Below the pieces are notes generated by a model. That model saw only the letters and a list, made by a program, of their open reading frames with translations, was not told where the DNA came from and made no database searches. From assembly GCF_947498805.1 (NCBI RefSeq), contig NZ_CANMLT010000005.1, positions 1 through 64,000 of the forward strand: a stretch of DNA of 64,000 bases. The letters are read 5' to 3'. This DNA is from an uncultured Tenacibaculum sp. Its GTDB lineage: Bacteria; Bacteroidota; Bacteroidia; Flavobacteriales; Flavobacteriaceae. The position numbers and the translations under genes were made by a program. Positions 36,287 to 44,939 of this stretch are shown in pieces. How positions within the stretch are numbered: the first letter of the stretch is position 1; the number at the start of each line of letters is the position of its first letter.

Positions 36287-37738
36287 ATGAAAAGAACACT
36301 TTTTATACTTTTTGTATCTACGCTACTACAAGCTGGAGTTATAACAACCTTTGCACAAAACAGCTCGTTATATACTAAAATAGACAACTATTTAACTGCA
36401 GGAGTTGAGAACGGATTTTCTGGCGCCATTGCCCTAGTAAAAAACGGAGAAGTCATTATTAACAAAGGATATGGCTATGCTAATAAAGACACACAAACAC
36501 TTAATAATCCGAATACTATTTTTGACATTGGTTCCAACACCAAACAATTTACTGCAACTGCTATTTTAAAACTAGCAGAACTAGGAAAGCTTGAACTAAC
36601 CGATTCTATAGCAACCTATTTTAAGAATGTTCCGGCAGATAAACAAGGAATTACGATTCATCAATTATTATCACATTCAGCTGGTTTTGTAGATGCCATT
36701 GGTCGTGATTTTACAGAAATTTCTCAAGAGGATTTCTTTCAACAGCTTTTTGCCACCAAACTACTATTCGAACCAGGAACGAAATACGAATATTCAAATA
36801 CAGGATATAGTATCTTAGGAAGAATCATAGAGCTTACTTCTGGACAGCCTTATGAGGTCTTTTTAAAGGAACAATTGTTTATCCCTGCAGGAATGCATCA
36901 AACAGGATACTTATTACCTACATGGAACAGCAAACAAATTTCACGCAGCTATAATAGAGGTATTTTAGAGAGTGACTCCCCTATTCTAAGATATCAAAAA
37001 GACAAAGGACTTAATTGGCATTTGAAAGCCAATGGAGGTATCAATGCTACTCAGAATGATCTCTTACTATGGTACCAAGCATTAAAAACTAACAAAATTC
37101 TCTCAAAGACTTCCTACCAAAAACTCATAACCCCGCATATATCTTATGGTAACGGAAAATATACATACGGATATACCTACGGATGGACTCATAGAGTGCT
37201 CGATAATAAAATGAAACGATTGGCACACAACGGATCTAATGGAGCTTATTCACATAGTATTATTTGGTTTCCAGAAGAAGATATTTACATTACCTATGCC
37301 ACAAACGCTAACAGCGATAATGTAGAGTTTATTGCCTATACAATTACGAGAATGTTATTGGATGAGAATTATACTCCTAAACCAATTAAAAACAACATAT
37401 ATGCTTTTATAATGAGGTATGTAGAGCAAAATCCTTTACAAACCTCCAACAACCTCATCAAACTATTGAAAGAACAATATTCAGAAGAGTTCAATAAACG
37501 ACCATTAAATACTATTGGGAATTTATTACTTCAGAAAAACAAACATGTTGATTGGGCCATTGAGCTTTTTAAACAAAACATGGCACTAAATCCTCAAGAC
37601 GGAAACCTATGGGATTCTTTAGGAGATGGGTACAAAGCAAACCAGCAAAAAGAAGAAGCCATTAAAGCTTATCAAAAAGCAGTTTCTTTGGGATATAAAG
37701 ATGCTCAGCAAAAGTTAACAGCATTACTCACTAAATAA
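36287..37738 (+). CDS. Exported beta-lactamase-fold serine hydrolase with C-terminal TPR
   Basis: A 483-residue protein with signal peptide (1-23) and a class C beta-lactamase/penicillin-binding fold. The SxxK motif is Ser83-Lys86 in IGSNTKQFTA, the YxN motif is in YEYSNTGYSILGR, and HNG in LAHNGSNGAYSH is the third motif. After about residue 370 come tetratricopeptide helices (NLWDSLGDGYKANQQKEEAI). Proteins of this kind are usually esterases or D-amino-acid peptidases rather than true beta-lactamases. Single gene, closed by a hairpin at 37747. Confidence 0.87.
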   Translation: MKRTLFILFVSTLLQAGVITTFAQNSSLYTKIDNYLTAGVENGFSGAIALVKNGEVIINKGYGYANKDTQTLNNPNTIFDIGSNTKQFTATAILKLAELGKLELTDSIATYFKNVPADKQGITIHQLLSHSAGFVDAIGRDFTEISQEDFFQQLFATKLLFEPGTKYEYSNTGYSILGRIIELTSGQPYEVFLKEQLFIPAGMHQTGYLLPTWNSKQISRSYNRGILESDSPILRYQKDKGLNWHLKANGGINATQNDLLLWYQALKTNKILSKTSYQKLITPHISYGNGKYTYGYTYGWTHRVLDNKMKRLAHNGSNGAYSHSIIWFPEEDIYITYATNANSDNVEFIAYTITRMLLDENYTPKPIKNNIYAFIMRYVEQNPLQTSNNLIKLLKEQYSEEFNKRPLNTIGNLLLQKNKHVDWAIELFKQNMALNPQDGNLWDSLGDGYKANQQKEEAIKAYQKAVSLGYKDAQQKLTALLTK

Positions 37739-37746
37739 AACACTGA

Positions 37747-37791
37747 TGAATCTATTGGAACAACTGTTTTCTAATAGATTCATTTTCTTTT
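37747..37791 (+). terminator. Terminator after the serine hydrolase gene
   Basis: Arms TGAATCTATT and AATAGATTCA around a 16-base loop, followed by TTTTCTTTT. Confidence 0.78.
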
Positions 37792-37887
37792 AGTAATTTA
37801 GGATCATAACATTTTATTTATTGAAGAAGAAAAGCTTCGACAAGGTGATTTTTCTTTTATTAAATCAGATGCTGGATAAAAGTTACA

Positions 37888-38565
37888 ATGAAAAAACTAC
37901 TGTATTTACTGCTTTTGATCTCTTGTACCGTTCAAGCTCAAGACATTTTATTTGTTGGCAATAGCTTAACCTATTATAACAACATGCCAGAAATTTTAGA
38001 ATATATAGCCGAAGAAAGCGGAGTTCAAATACAAACTACCAGCTTATGTTCTCCAAACTATGCTATTATTGACCATTTAGATAGTGGAAAGCTTCAATAC
38101 CTATTGAAAAAGCAATCTTTTGATTATGTAATTATTCAGCAAGGCCCTTCTTCACAAGCCCAAGGAAAACAAATGTTGTTAGCAGATGGTGCTAAAGTAA
38201 AAGCTCTTTGTAATGAATCTAAAGCTCAACTTGGATATTATATGGTTTGGCCTTCCCTTCAGTATTATTATACTTTTGATAAAGTGATTGAAAACCATAC
38301 CCTAGCCGCTCAAAAAAATAAGGCGCTTCTTTTTCCTGCAGGAGTGGTTTGGAAAAAATACAATACTTATAAAAGTAAGACCCTGTTGTATGATTATGAT
38401 AATTTTCACCCTTCCAAAGCAGGAAGCTTTTTAGCAGCACTCACAATATTTCATACCTTATATCCTAAAAAAAATCTTTACCAATTACCCCATGAAAGCT
38501 ATTCAAATTGGGTAAGCGATAAAGATTCTTTTCAATTGATGATTCAACTAGTAAACGATCTTTAA
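37888..38565 (+). CDS. Exported SGNH/GDSL-type hydrolase
   Basis: A 225-residue protein with signal peptide (1-17). The SGNH fold is shown by block I DILFVGNSLTYYNN (Ser near 27), the block III-like VIIQQGPSSQ and block V DNFHPSKAGSFLAAL with the catalytic His. Family members are esterases or lipases, often acting on acetylated sugars or lipids. It is convergent with the HAD gene, whose stop lies only 12 bases away, and no terminator hairpin is seen between them. Confidence 0.82.
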   Translation: MKKLLYLLLLISCTVQAQDILFVGNSLTYYNNMPEILEYIAEESGVQIQTTSLCSPNYAIIDHLDSGKLQYLLKKQSFDYVIIQQGPSSQAQGKQMLLADGAKVKALCNESKAQLGYYMVWPSLQYYYTFDKVIENHTLAAQKNKALLFPAGVVWKKYNTYKSKTLLYDYDNFHPSKAGSFLAALTIFHTLYPKKNLYQLPHESYSNWVSDKDSFQLMIQLVNDL

Positions 38566-38577
38566 TCGTATTTCTAC

Positions 38578-39237
38578 TTAGAAGTTTTTAATTCGATCAA
38601 AGGTAATTTCATTAAAGTCTGAAATCACTTTTTGTGCTAGTTCATAGTTTTGTTCTTTTGAATGTGTGCTTTTATATCCTACACAGTAAATTCCTGCATC
38701 ATAAGCTGCTCTGATTCCATTTGTAGAGTCTTCAATAACCATACAATGTTCTCTATTTTCTTCTGCTATTTCTGCAGCTCTAATAAATATTTCTGGGTGT
38801 GGTTTTGATGCTTTTAAATCTGCTCCACTTATTTTTCCTTTGAAATACGGATTCAAATCAAATCGATCAAAAACACTGTTTATGGTAAACATAGATGCCG
38901 AAGATGCCAATACCAAGGTTACTCCGTTATCGTAATAGTTTTTAATCAATTCAAAAACACCTGGAATTAGTTGTAGATCATTGGTATCAGCAAAAAAGAG
39001 CTCTTTAAAAAAAGCTCTCTTATAGGCTACCAACTCTGTTGGTGCTAAGGATAAGTTAAATCGATCTACTAAATCTTCGCAGATCTGTATGGTAGATTGT
39101 CCTGTGTAAGAATTGTATAATTCGCTTGAAACGTTAATTGCTACTTTTTCAAACATTAAATGATATGCTTTCTTATGAAGTGGTTCGGTATCTACGATTA
39201 CTCCGTCCATATCAAACAATACTGCTTTTAAAGCCAT
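38578..39237 (-). CDS. HAD-superfamily phosphatase (beta-phosphoglucomutase-like)
   Basis: A 219-residue haloacid dehalogenase-like hydrolase. Motif I is LFDMDGVIVDTEPLH (Asp8, Asp10), motif II VLASSAS, motif III Lys in ASKPHPEIF, and motif IV VIEDSTNGIRAA. The helical cap between motifs I and II fits subclass I, as in beta-phosphoglucomutases and small sugar-phosphate phosphatases. The 54-base gap from the TPR-like gene suggests it may be the last gene of the minus-strand cluster that begins with the TonB receptor at 43553. The substrate is unknown. Confidence 0.87.
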   Translation of the reverse strand: MALKAVLFDMDGVIVDTEPLHKKAYHLMFEKVAINVSSELYNSYTGQSTIQICEDLVDRFNLSLAPTELVAYKRAFFKELFFADTNDLQLIPGVFELIKNYYDNGVTLVLASSASMFTINSVFDRFDLNPYFKGKISGADLKASKPHPEIFIRAAEIAEENREHCMVIEDSTNGIRAAYDAGIYCVGYKSTHSKEQNYELAQKVISDFNEITFDRIKNF

Positions 39238-39291
39238 GGTTTTAGTTTTGTGTTGTGGCCGATAAAAGTAGTTAATTGTTCTTTAATTTTC

Positions 39292-39918
39292 TTATTTTCC
39301 TTCACATTGTTCCAATACTTTTTCTGCTCTGGCAACATCAAATCTTGGATAAAACTTAATTGTAATTTCTTCTTTCTTTCCTAAGTCAATTGCTTTTTGA
39401 ATACTCTTACAAAAAGGTTTGGTTGGCTGTCCAAAAAAACGTGCTGCACCCATATCTGACTCTGCTTTACTTAATATTACACGTGGATTTTCTGGTGCTA
39501 ATTCAAATGCTTTCTTGTATAAACCTACATTCTTCATAGACATGGTCATTCCATATTTTTGTCCGTCAAATGCCATATACGCAACATTTAATAAAGCCTG
39601 ACGAATTAATATTTCTGGGTTGTCTGGTGATAGCGCATTTGCAGCATCTAAAAATTCTTGCGCTTTGTTTAGTTTAGCTATTAATTTAGCTTCTTCCTTT
39701 ATTTGAAATGCATCAATAATTTCAATAGTAGCAGCATAATATGGTGGTAACCAATTTTCTTTTTCAGCATTGGCAATTCGTTCAAACAACTGACTTGCTT
39801 CTTTGGTTTTATTGGCTCCCCAAAGCTCAAACGCTTTACTCATTCCCTTTTCATACTGTGTTTGTGCCGATACTTGTATTGCTAATACAAATACAATAAG
39901 TGTGATTATTTTTTTCAT
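39292..39918 (-). CDS. Exported TPR-like protein
   Basis: A 208-residue protein with signal peptide (1-18, VSAQT). Its helices have TPR-like spacing (KAFELWGANKTKEASQLFER, then KAFELAPENPRVILSKAES), so it is probably a periplasmic helical-repeat scaffold. A Cys in KPFCKSIQKAI and one near the C-terminus (LEQCEGK) could form a disulfide. It lies downstream of the DUF2141 gene, across a structured 120-base gap, in a cluster headed by a TonB receptor. Function unknown. Confidence 0.75.
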   Translation of the reverse strand: MKKIITLIVFVLAIQVSAQTQYEKGMSKAFELWGANKTKEASQLFERIANAEKENWLPPYYAATIEIIDAFQIKEEAKLIAKLNKAQEFLDAANALSPDNPEILIRQALLNVAYMAFDGQKYGMTMSMKNVGLYKKAFELAPENPRVILSKAESDMGAARFFGQPTKPFCKSIQKAIDLGKKEEITIKFYPRFDVARAEKVLEQCEGK

Positions 39919-39934
39919 TTTTAATTGATTTTAG

Positions 39935-40018
39935 ACATTACAATTCCTTGAAAGCAATCTGTATGGTTTAGATTACCTAGTAAGTTGTTCGAAAGTTCGA
40001 ATCAACTAATTGTAATGT
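39935..40018. repeat. 84-bp nested inverted repeat inside the operon
   Basis: Perfect 11-bp outer arms ACATTACAATT (39935-39945) and AATTGTAATGT (40008-40018) enclose an inner imperfect hairpin (AGTTGTTCGAA with TTCGAATCAACT, 39983-40007). It occupies most of the gap between the DUF2141 and TPR-like genes. It may be an mRNA processing or attenuation structure, or a degenerate miniature element. Confidence 0.6.
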
Positions 40019-40040
40019 TGAATGATTATTTTAGGTTAGT

Positions 40041-40460
40041 TTAGTTTACATTAATTGATACCTCGGTGTCTTTATCGACTAAAAACTTAGCATCTTTATA
40101 TTTTGGAGGTCCCATAAAGCCTTTGGCATCATTTGACATCCCAATTGGTTCTTTAGGAATTCCGAAAATTCTAGTATCCATTTTCTTATTATCGTTTTCA
40201 TCATGAAAACATGAAATCGCATATTCTCCTTTTGGAATATTCTCAAAAACTGCTTCGGCTGTTTTATTATTTACCTTAACAATGCTTCCTTTAAAGGTCT
40301 TTTTTAAAAACTCACCCTCTTTATTATATAAAGCCACATATAAATCTCCTTTATCAGACTCCATACCAGAGAACTTTGCTGTGATCGTAAACGTTTCTTG
40401 AGCTACAGAGGTTAGTATTCCTCCAATAACACATATTCCTATTAAAAATAATTTCTTCAT
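40041..40460 (-). CDS. Exported DUF2141 protein
   Basis: A 139-residue protein with signal peptide (1-20). The mature part fits DUF2141: GDLYVALYNKEGEFLKK near the start, then GEYAISCFHDENDNKKMDTRIFGIPKEP and FMGPPKYKDAKF. Proteins of this family are small secreted beta-sandwiches of unknown function, common in Bacteroidota and often near TonB receptors. Gap to the upstream alpha/beta hydrolase gene is 78 bases. Role in this cluster is unclear; it may bind the receptor's ligand or the same surface. Confidence 0.85.
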   Translation of the reverse strand: MKKLFLIGICVIGGILTSVAQETFTITAKFSGMESDKGDLYVALYNKEGEFLKKTFKGSIVKVNNKTAEAVFENIPKGEYAISCFHDENDNKKMDTRIFGIPKEPIGMSNDAKGFMGPPKYKDAKFLVDKDTEVSINVN

Positions 40461-40538
40461 ATCTTTTGTTTTGATGATTCAAATATCTTGTATAATCCTT
40501 GTTTTAAATAATATAAATTACTCAACTGTTATTTTTTC

Positions 40539-41345
40539 CTACTGAGTTGTTAAAAGTTTATCTATTTCCTTAATCACTTCTTTTGTTTCTAATTTTAATG
40601 CATCTAAATGATCTTGTTCCGATTCAAAAAAAGTTTTCGGTGCTTTCGCATTTTCATATACAATTTTTGATTGTGCTATAGGTATAGATTTATCAACCTT
40701 ACCATGAATAATTAGCTTAGGCACATTTGTAATTTCTTTTATTTCTTCTTTTGATGGATACATCTTTCCTAAGGCCATATCAATATATGTATGTGCTTCT
40801 TTAGGAGCATATATCTTTGCTACATCTGCAAACGATGCAAAACCTCCATCTAAAATTAAGCCATTTATTTCTTTTTGGTGTTTATTTGCAATATATGTTG
40901 CTATTTGACATCCTAAAGATGCTCCATATACTATTAGTTTCGTATTCTTAGTAGCTGAGCTATGCTGTACTCTCTGAAAAAACACCTCAGCATCTTGCTT
41001 AACATTTACATGTGTTGGTTTTCCTGTTGATTTTCCATATCCTCTAAAATCTACCGCATATACTTGATACCCATTTTCTACCAAAGGTTTGATCATATAG
41101 GTATATGTTGAAATATTTCCTCCAGCTCCATGAAAAAATAACACTGTTGCTTTTACCTTGTTAGCAGGTTTGAAAAAAACGGAATGAATAGTGTCATTTT
41201 CAACAGGAATAAACGATTCGGTAAATGGTACTTTAACTTCTTTCCAATCTTTCTTCGGAAAGTAAAACTTTTCATCGAACTGAGCATTTGCTACTTGGTA
41301 AAATAAGATGAATACTAATATGCTAACTTTTTTAAATACTTTCAT
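40539..41345 (-). CDS. Exported alpha/beta hydrolase
   Basis: A 268-residue alpha/beta-hydrolase with signal peptide (1-21). The oxyanion motif is LFFHGAGGN, the nucleophile Ser lies in VYGASLGCQIA, and IIHGKVDKSIPIAQ and SEQDHLDALKL supply the acid and His. It resembles serine aminopeptidase S33/lysophospholipase-like proteins (monoacylglycerol or acyl esters). It sits 51 bases downstream of a TonB receptor gene, so an ester or lipid-like nutrient taken up by that receptor may be its substrate; this is inference. Confidence 0.85.
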   Translation of the reverse strand: MKVFKKVSILVFILFYQVANAQFDEKFYFPKKDWKEVKVPFTESFIPVENDTIHSVFFKPANKVKATVLFFHGAGGNISTYTYMIKPLVENGYQVYAVDFRGYGKSTGKPTHVNVKQDAEVFFQRVQHSSATKNTKLIVYGASLGCQIATYIANKHQKEINGLILDGGFASFADVAKIYAPKEAHTYIDMALGKMYPSKEEIKEITNVPKLIIHGKVDKSIPIAQSKIVYENAKAPKTFFESEQDHLDALKLETKEVIKEIDKLLTTQ

Positions 41346-41396
41346 TTTCTTTAGTTTTTCTTGTGATGTTTAATGGTATGCTGGTATCTATTCTTC

Positions 41397-43553
41397 TTAT
41401 AAATTATTTAACTGATTGTCTTTTTTGTTATCGCTAATCGTCCAAAAGAATCCTACAAAAAAGAAGCTATCTGCTGCAGGTACTCTTGCTTGTCTTTCGA
41501 ACATACCATTTGCATTTGGAGTATTTTTATAGTTATATCCAAATACATTTTGAGTTCCTAATACATTGTTTACTGAGAAGTATAAAATCTTTTGCTGACT
41601 TAATAAATAGGCCCAGTTAAAACTCACCGAATTATAATTCTTTGTTTGTTGATTTAAAAATCCATTTACATTTGGATTGGTATAAGTTCTCCCCGAGGCA
41701 AAATTATAACTGATTCCTAACTGGCTTTTCCATTTATCTACCCAATACTTTCCTACTACAGATAAATTGTGTTTTGACGCGAAATTAGGTGTTGCTTTTA
41801 CAGGATAGTTTTTAAAATCTCTTTCGGTATCTAAATAAGAATACGAAACCCAATAATCTAAGTTCTTCACATTTTTTCCGTCTCTCCAAAAAACATCTAT
41901 TCCTTTTGCAAAACCACTTCCTAAGTTTGTAAAGTTGGTGGTAGGTAATACTCTTTCGGTGTCATACTTTACCAAATCCTTGTAATCTTTATAATATCCT
42001 TCTATTCTAAATATTTGTTTGTTTTTTACATACTGATAGTTTGCAATAAAGTGTGTTGTATTTTCTGCTTCAAAATTAGAACTGAACTTTAAATACTCAT
42101 TTCGTGGATTTTGATAAAAGCGTCCATATGCTAAAGAAAACTGACTATTCTCCCCTGATTTATAGGCTATAGATGCTCTTGGTGAAATTGTAAATTGATT
42201 TAATAATTCTGAATTTTCTACACGTACTCCTATTTTAGTTGCTAACTTTTTTGAGAAGAAAATATCGGCCTCAGCAAAACTTCCGAAGATATTATTGTCA
42301 AACCCATAATTTGCATTTCCGTTTGAAGTACTTTTATATGCTTCTGTAAAATTGGTCACGAAATATTCTGATCCAAAACTTAATTTAAATCTATTTGAAA
42401 AACGTTTGCGTAATTTTACTTTAAAATGGGCTGAATTCTCATTATCAATAATTTGATCATCAAAGATGCCAATTTTTGAATTATCGTTGGTAAATGAAGC
42501 TCCTCCAGAGATTGTCCAGTCATTTGCTAATCGATGCTTATAGGAACCGTTGAAATATAAGTTTCTATTTCTTAGTGCAAACTCGAATCCATTTTCAAAA
42601 TTGATATCTTCCTGTATTAAGTCGAAATTAGAATAGCTGAACGCCCCGTATAATTTTAACATGGCATCGTCATTTACTTTATATCGGTATACCATTTCTC
42701 CACTCGATGCTTCAAAAGGTTTTCTCCATGTATTTCTATCTGGAAACAATTCTAAATACGGTTGTAGATTGATATAGGAAGCGTTTACACTCAATGAGTT
42801 TTTTCCAAATAACTGTGTATTTCCAACACCAACACCTACCGTCATAAACGCTAAATCTGTTTTTTCTTGTGTCGGTTCATCAACTGTATTTAATAATAAA
42901 ACACTCGATAATGCTTGTCCGTATTCTGCTGAATATCCTCCTGTAGAAAATGTAATTCCTTTAAATAAAAACGGTGAATACCTACCACGTGTTGGTATAT
43001 TGTTTGTAGTAGGGGTATATGGTGTAAACACACGAATTCCATCAATAAAAATTTGCGTTTCCTCTGCACTACCTCCTCTCACAAATAAACGACCGTCTTC
43101 GGCAACAGTAGAGGTTCCTGGTAATGTTTGTAATGCTCCGACAAAATCACCCAAAGCACTTGCTGTAGTAACAACATCTAAAGGTTTTAATGCAGTTACT
43201 TTGGCATTATCTCCTGCTTCAAAGGTTCCAGCATTGATATTTACTGCATCTAAGGTATTTACATCTTCCTTTAATTTTACTTGTAAACTCTTTAATTGAG
43301 AAACATCTCCTGTTTTTACAAAAGTTTCAAAAGAAATGAATGAAACTATTAAGGTTTGATTTCCTTTTTCTGAAGTGCTAAAAGAAAAACTTCCATCGGC
43401 ATTGGTAGAAACCCCATCGTAGGTACCATCTAAATATACATTTGCTCCTTCAATTACATTTCCTTTTACATCGGTAACTTTACCCGATATGGTTGTTTGT
43501 GCGATTAAAAAACTACAACTAAAAGCGATTAAAATGTTTACTATTTTTTTCAT
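41397..43553 (-). CDS. TonB-dependent outer-membrane receptor
   Basis: A 718-residue receptor with signal peptide (1-18), an N-terminal carboxypeptidase-regulatory-like domain (TISGKVTDVKGNVIEGANVY) and plug (about 115-230) with LQTLPGTSTVAEDGRLFVRG and IFIDGIRVFTPYT. The barrel is shorter than that of SusC-type receptors and no SusD partner is present. It leads a minus-strand cluster with an exported hydrolase, a DUF2141 protein and a TPR-like protein. The substrate cannot be read. A 12-base direct repeat (43679-43711) upstream may be a regulator site for this gene or for pdxH. Confidence 0.9.
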   Translation of the reverse strand: MKKIVNILIAFSCSFLIAQTTISGKVTDVKGNVIEGANVYLDGTYDGVSTNADGSFSFSTSEKGNQTLIVSFISFETFVKTGDVSQLKSLQVKLKEDVNTLDAVNINAGTFEAGDNAKVTALKPLDVVTTASALGDFVGALQTLPGTSTVAEDGRLFVRGGSAEETQIFIDGIRVFTPYTPTTNNIPTRGRYSPFLFKGITFSTGGYSAEYGQALSSVLLLNTVDEPTQEKTDLAFMTVGVGVGNTQLFGKNSLSVNASYINLQPYLELFPDRNTWRKPFEASSGEMVYRYKVNDDAMLKLYGAFSYSNFDLIQEDINFENGFEFALRNRNLYFNGSYKHRLANDWTISGGASFTNDNSKIGIFDDQIIDNENSAHFKVKLRKRFSNRFKLSFGSEYFVTNFTEAYKSTSNGNANYGFDNNIFGSFAEADIFFSKKLATKIGVRVENSELLNQFTISPRASIAYKSGENSQFSLAYGRFYQNPRNEYLKFSSNFEAENTTHFIANYQYVKNKQIFRIEGYYKDYKDLVKYDTERVLPTTNFTNLGSGFAKGIDVFWRDGKNVKNLDYWVSYSYLDTERDFKNYPVKATPNFASKHNLSVVGKYWVDKWKSQLGISYNFASGRTYTNPNVNGFLNQQTKNYNSVSFNWAYLLSQQKILYFSVNNVLGTQNVFGYNYKNTPNANGMFERQARVPAADSFFFVGFFWTISDNKKDNQLNNL

Positions 43554-43678
43554 TGTTTGGTCTATTTACACTACAAAAGTGTAGCAGAAAAAGAATAAAT
43601 TCTAAAAGAAAGTTCCCAACTGTATTATTTCTAGGATGAACTGTCGCAAAAGTATTTTTAAGCTTTATATTGGCTTTT

Positions 43679-43711
43679 ACAAATCTTGCTTTTTAATTGA
43701 CAAATCTTGCT
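43679..43711. promoter_or_regulatory. 12-bp direct repeat with 21-bp period
   Basis: ACAAATCTTGCT occurs exactly twice (43679-43690 and 43700-43711), with starts 21 bases apart or two helical turns. It lies in the 205-base divergent region between the TonB receptor and pdxH. LytTR-type response regulators bind repeats with this period, so a dimer site is plausible. Confidence 0.5.
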
Positions 43712-43758
43712 AAATTACCTAAGTATGTTGTATTTTTACTTTAGTTATAAAGATTCAG

Positions 43759-44406
43759 ATGTCACACGATTTAAGCGATTATAGAAAGTCTTATGAAAAG
43801 GAAGAATTACTAGAAAGTAATTGTCCTGAGAACCCAATAGAATTATTTAGAAATTGGTTTTTAACTGCCGATGAATCGGAAATGGTTGATGAAGCCAATG
43901 CCATGAATATTAGTACGATTGGTTTAGATGGTTTTCCTAAAAACCGCATTGTATTACTCAAAAAATACACATGGGAAGGTTTTATTTTTTACACCAACTA
44001 TAATTCTGAAAAAGGAAAAGCGATCTTACAAAACGATCATGTTTGTTTGTCTTTCTTTTGGCCAGGATTAGAACGTCAGATTATTATTAAAGGGGTTGCA
44101 GAAAAAGTAGCCAACAATTTATCGGATGGTTATTTTGAATCTAGACCAGACGGAAGTAAATTAGGTGCTTGGGCTTCTAATCAAAGTACTGTGGTTGCTT
44201 CTAGAAATGAGTTAGATACCAACTTAAGTAAATTTGAAGAACATTTTAAGGGACAGGAAATTCCAAGACCAGAACATTGGGGTGGATTTATTGTTAAACC
44301 TGTTTCTATTGAGTTTTGGCAAGGACGTCCGAACAGAATGCACGATCGTATTCGTTATTCTTTAGAAAAAGATTTTTCTTGGAAACTTGAACGTTTGGCT
44401 CCATAA
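43759..44406 (+). CDS. pdxH: Pyridoxamine 5'-phosphate oxidase
   Basis: A 215-residue FMN enzyme that oxidises pyridoxine or pyridoxamine 5'-phosphate to pyridoxal 5'-phosphate, the last step of vitamin B6 synthesis and salvage. Motifs are standard: GFPKNRIVLLKKY, FIFYTNYNSEKGKAI, WASNQSTVVASR and the C-terminal signature RPEHWGGFIVKPVSIEFW with QGRPNRMHDRI. Length is typical. It is followed within 32 bases by sixA and then ppx on the same strand. Confidence 0.95.
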   Translation: MSHDLSDYRKSYEKEELLESNCPENPIELFRNWFLTADESEMVDEANAMNISTIGLDGFPKNRIVLLKKYTWEGFIFYTNYNSEKGKAILQNDHVCLSFFWPGLERQIIIKGVAEKVANNLSDGYFESRPDGSKLGAWASNQSTVVASRNELDTNLSKFEEHFKGQEIPRPEHWGGFIVKPVSIEFWQGRPNRMHDRIRYSLEKDFSWKLERLAP

Positions 44407-44438
44407 TTTTATATTTACATATCGTTTTTAACTAAACA

Positions 44439-44927
44439 ATGAAAACATTATATATAGTACGTCACGCAAAATCATCTTGGACTTATGATAGCGTAAAAGA
44501 CATTGATCGTCCTTTAAAAGAAAGAGGTATCAATGATGCTCATTTAATGTCTAAAATATTAGCTAAAGAAATTAAAAAACCTGATGTTTTTGTTTCTAGT
44601 AGTGCAAACAGAGCTTTGCATACTGCTGTTATTTTTTGTGAAAACTTTGGTTACCCTCTTTCAAACTTGCAAATTAAACGCCAATTATATAGTTTTAGCG
44701 ACGGATACTTGGTAAAAACCGTGAAAGCTTTAGATGATAGCTTTGATAGTGCTATTATTTTTAGTCATGACCATGGTATTAATACATTTGTAAATAAATT
44801 TGGTAGTAAACCCATTGCACATGTAACCACCTGTGGTGTCATTGGTATTCAGTTTGAAGAAAAACATTGGAAAAACATTAAAAAAGGAACTACCTCTTTA
44901 ATTGAATTTCCTAAATATCATAAATAA
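44439..44927 (+). CDS. sixA: SixA-type histidine phosphatase
   Basis: A 162-residue branch-2 histidine phosphatase. The phosphohistidine motif is VRHAKSSW (residues 7-14, His9), with an Arg in DRPLKERG and the second His in IIFSHDHGINTF. SixA of E. coli removes phosphate from histidine phosphotransfer domains and acts on the PTS-Ntr system. In this phylum the gene often sits beside phosphate or polyphosphate genes, as here with ppx 12 bases downstream. The true substrate here is unknown. Confidence 0.87.
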   Translation: MKTLYIVRHAKSSWTYDSVKDIDRPLKERGINDAHLMSKILAKEIKKPDVFVSSSANRALHTAVIFCENFGYPLSNLQIKRQLYSFSDGYLVKTVKALDDSFDSAIIFSHDHGINTFVNKFGSKPIAHVTTCGVIGIQFEEKHWKNIKKGTTSLIEFPKYHK

Positions 44928-44939
44928 AAGATTCTCATT

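Noticed and set aside
36287..37738. Calling the serine hydrolase an antibiotic-resistance beta-lactamase
   Set aside because: The SxxK/YxN/HxG set occurs in many esterases and peptidases; the C-terminal TPR region and lack of close ampC-type features give no support for resistance.
37802..37879. 25-codon frame (IEEEKLRQGDFSF part) before the SGNH gene, possibly a gene remnant
   Set aside because: Too short to separate from chance in AT-rich DNA; no start codon and no known homolog.
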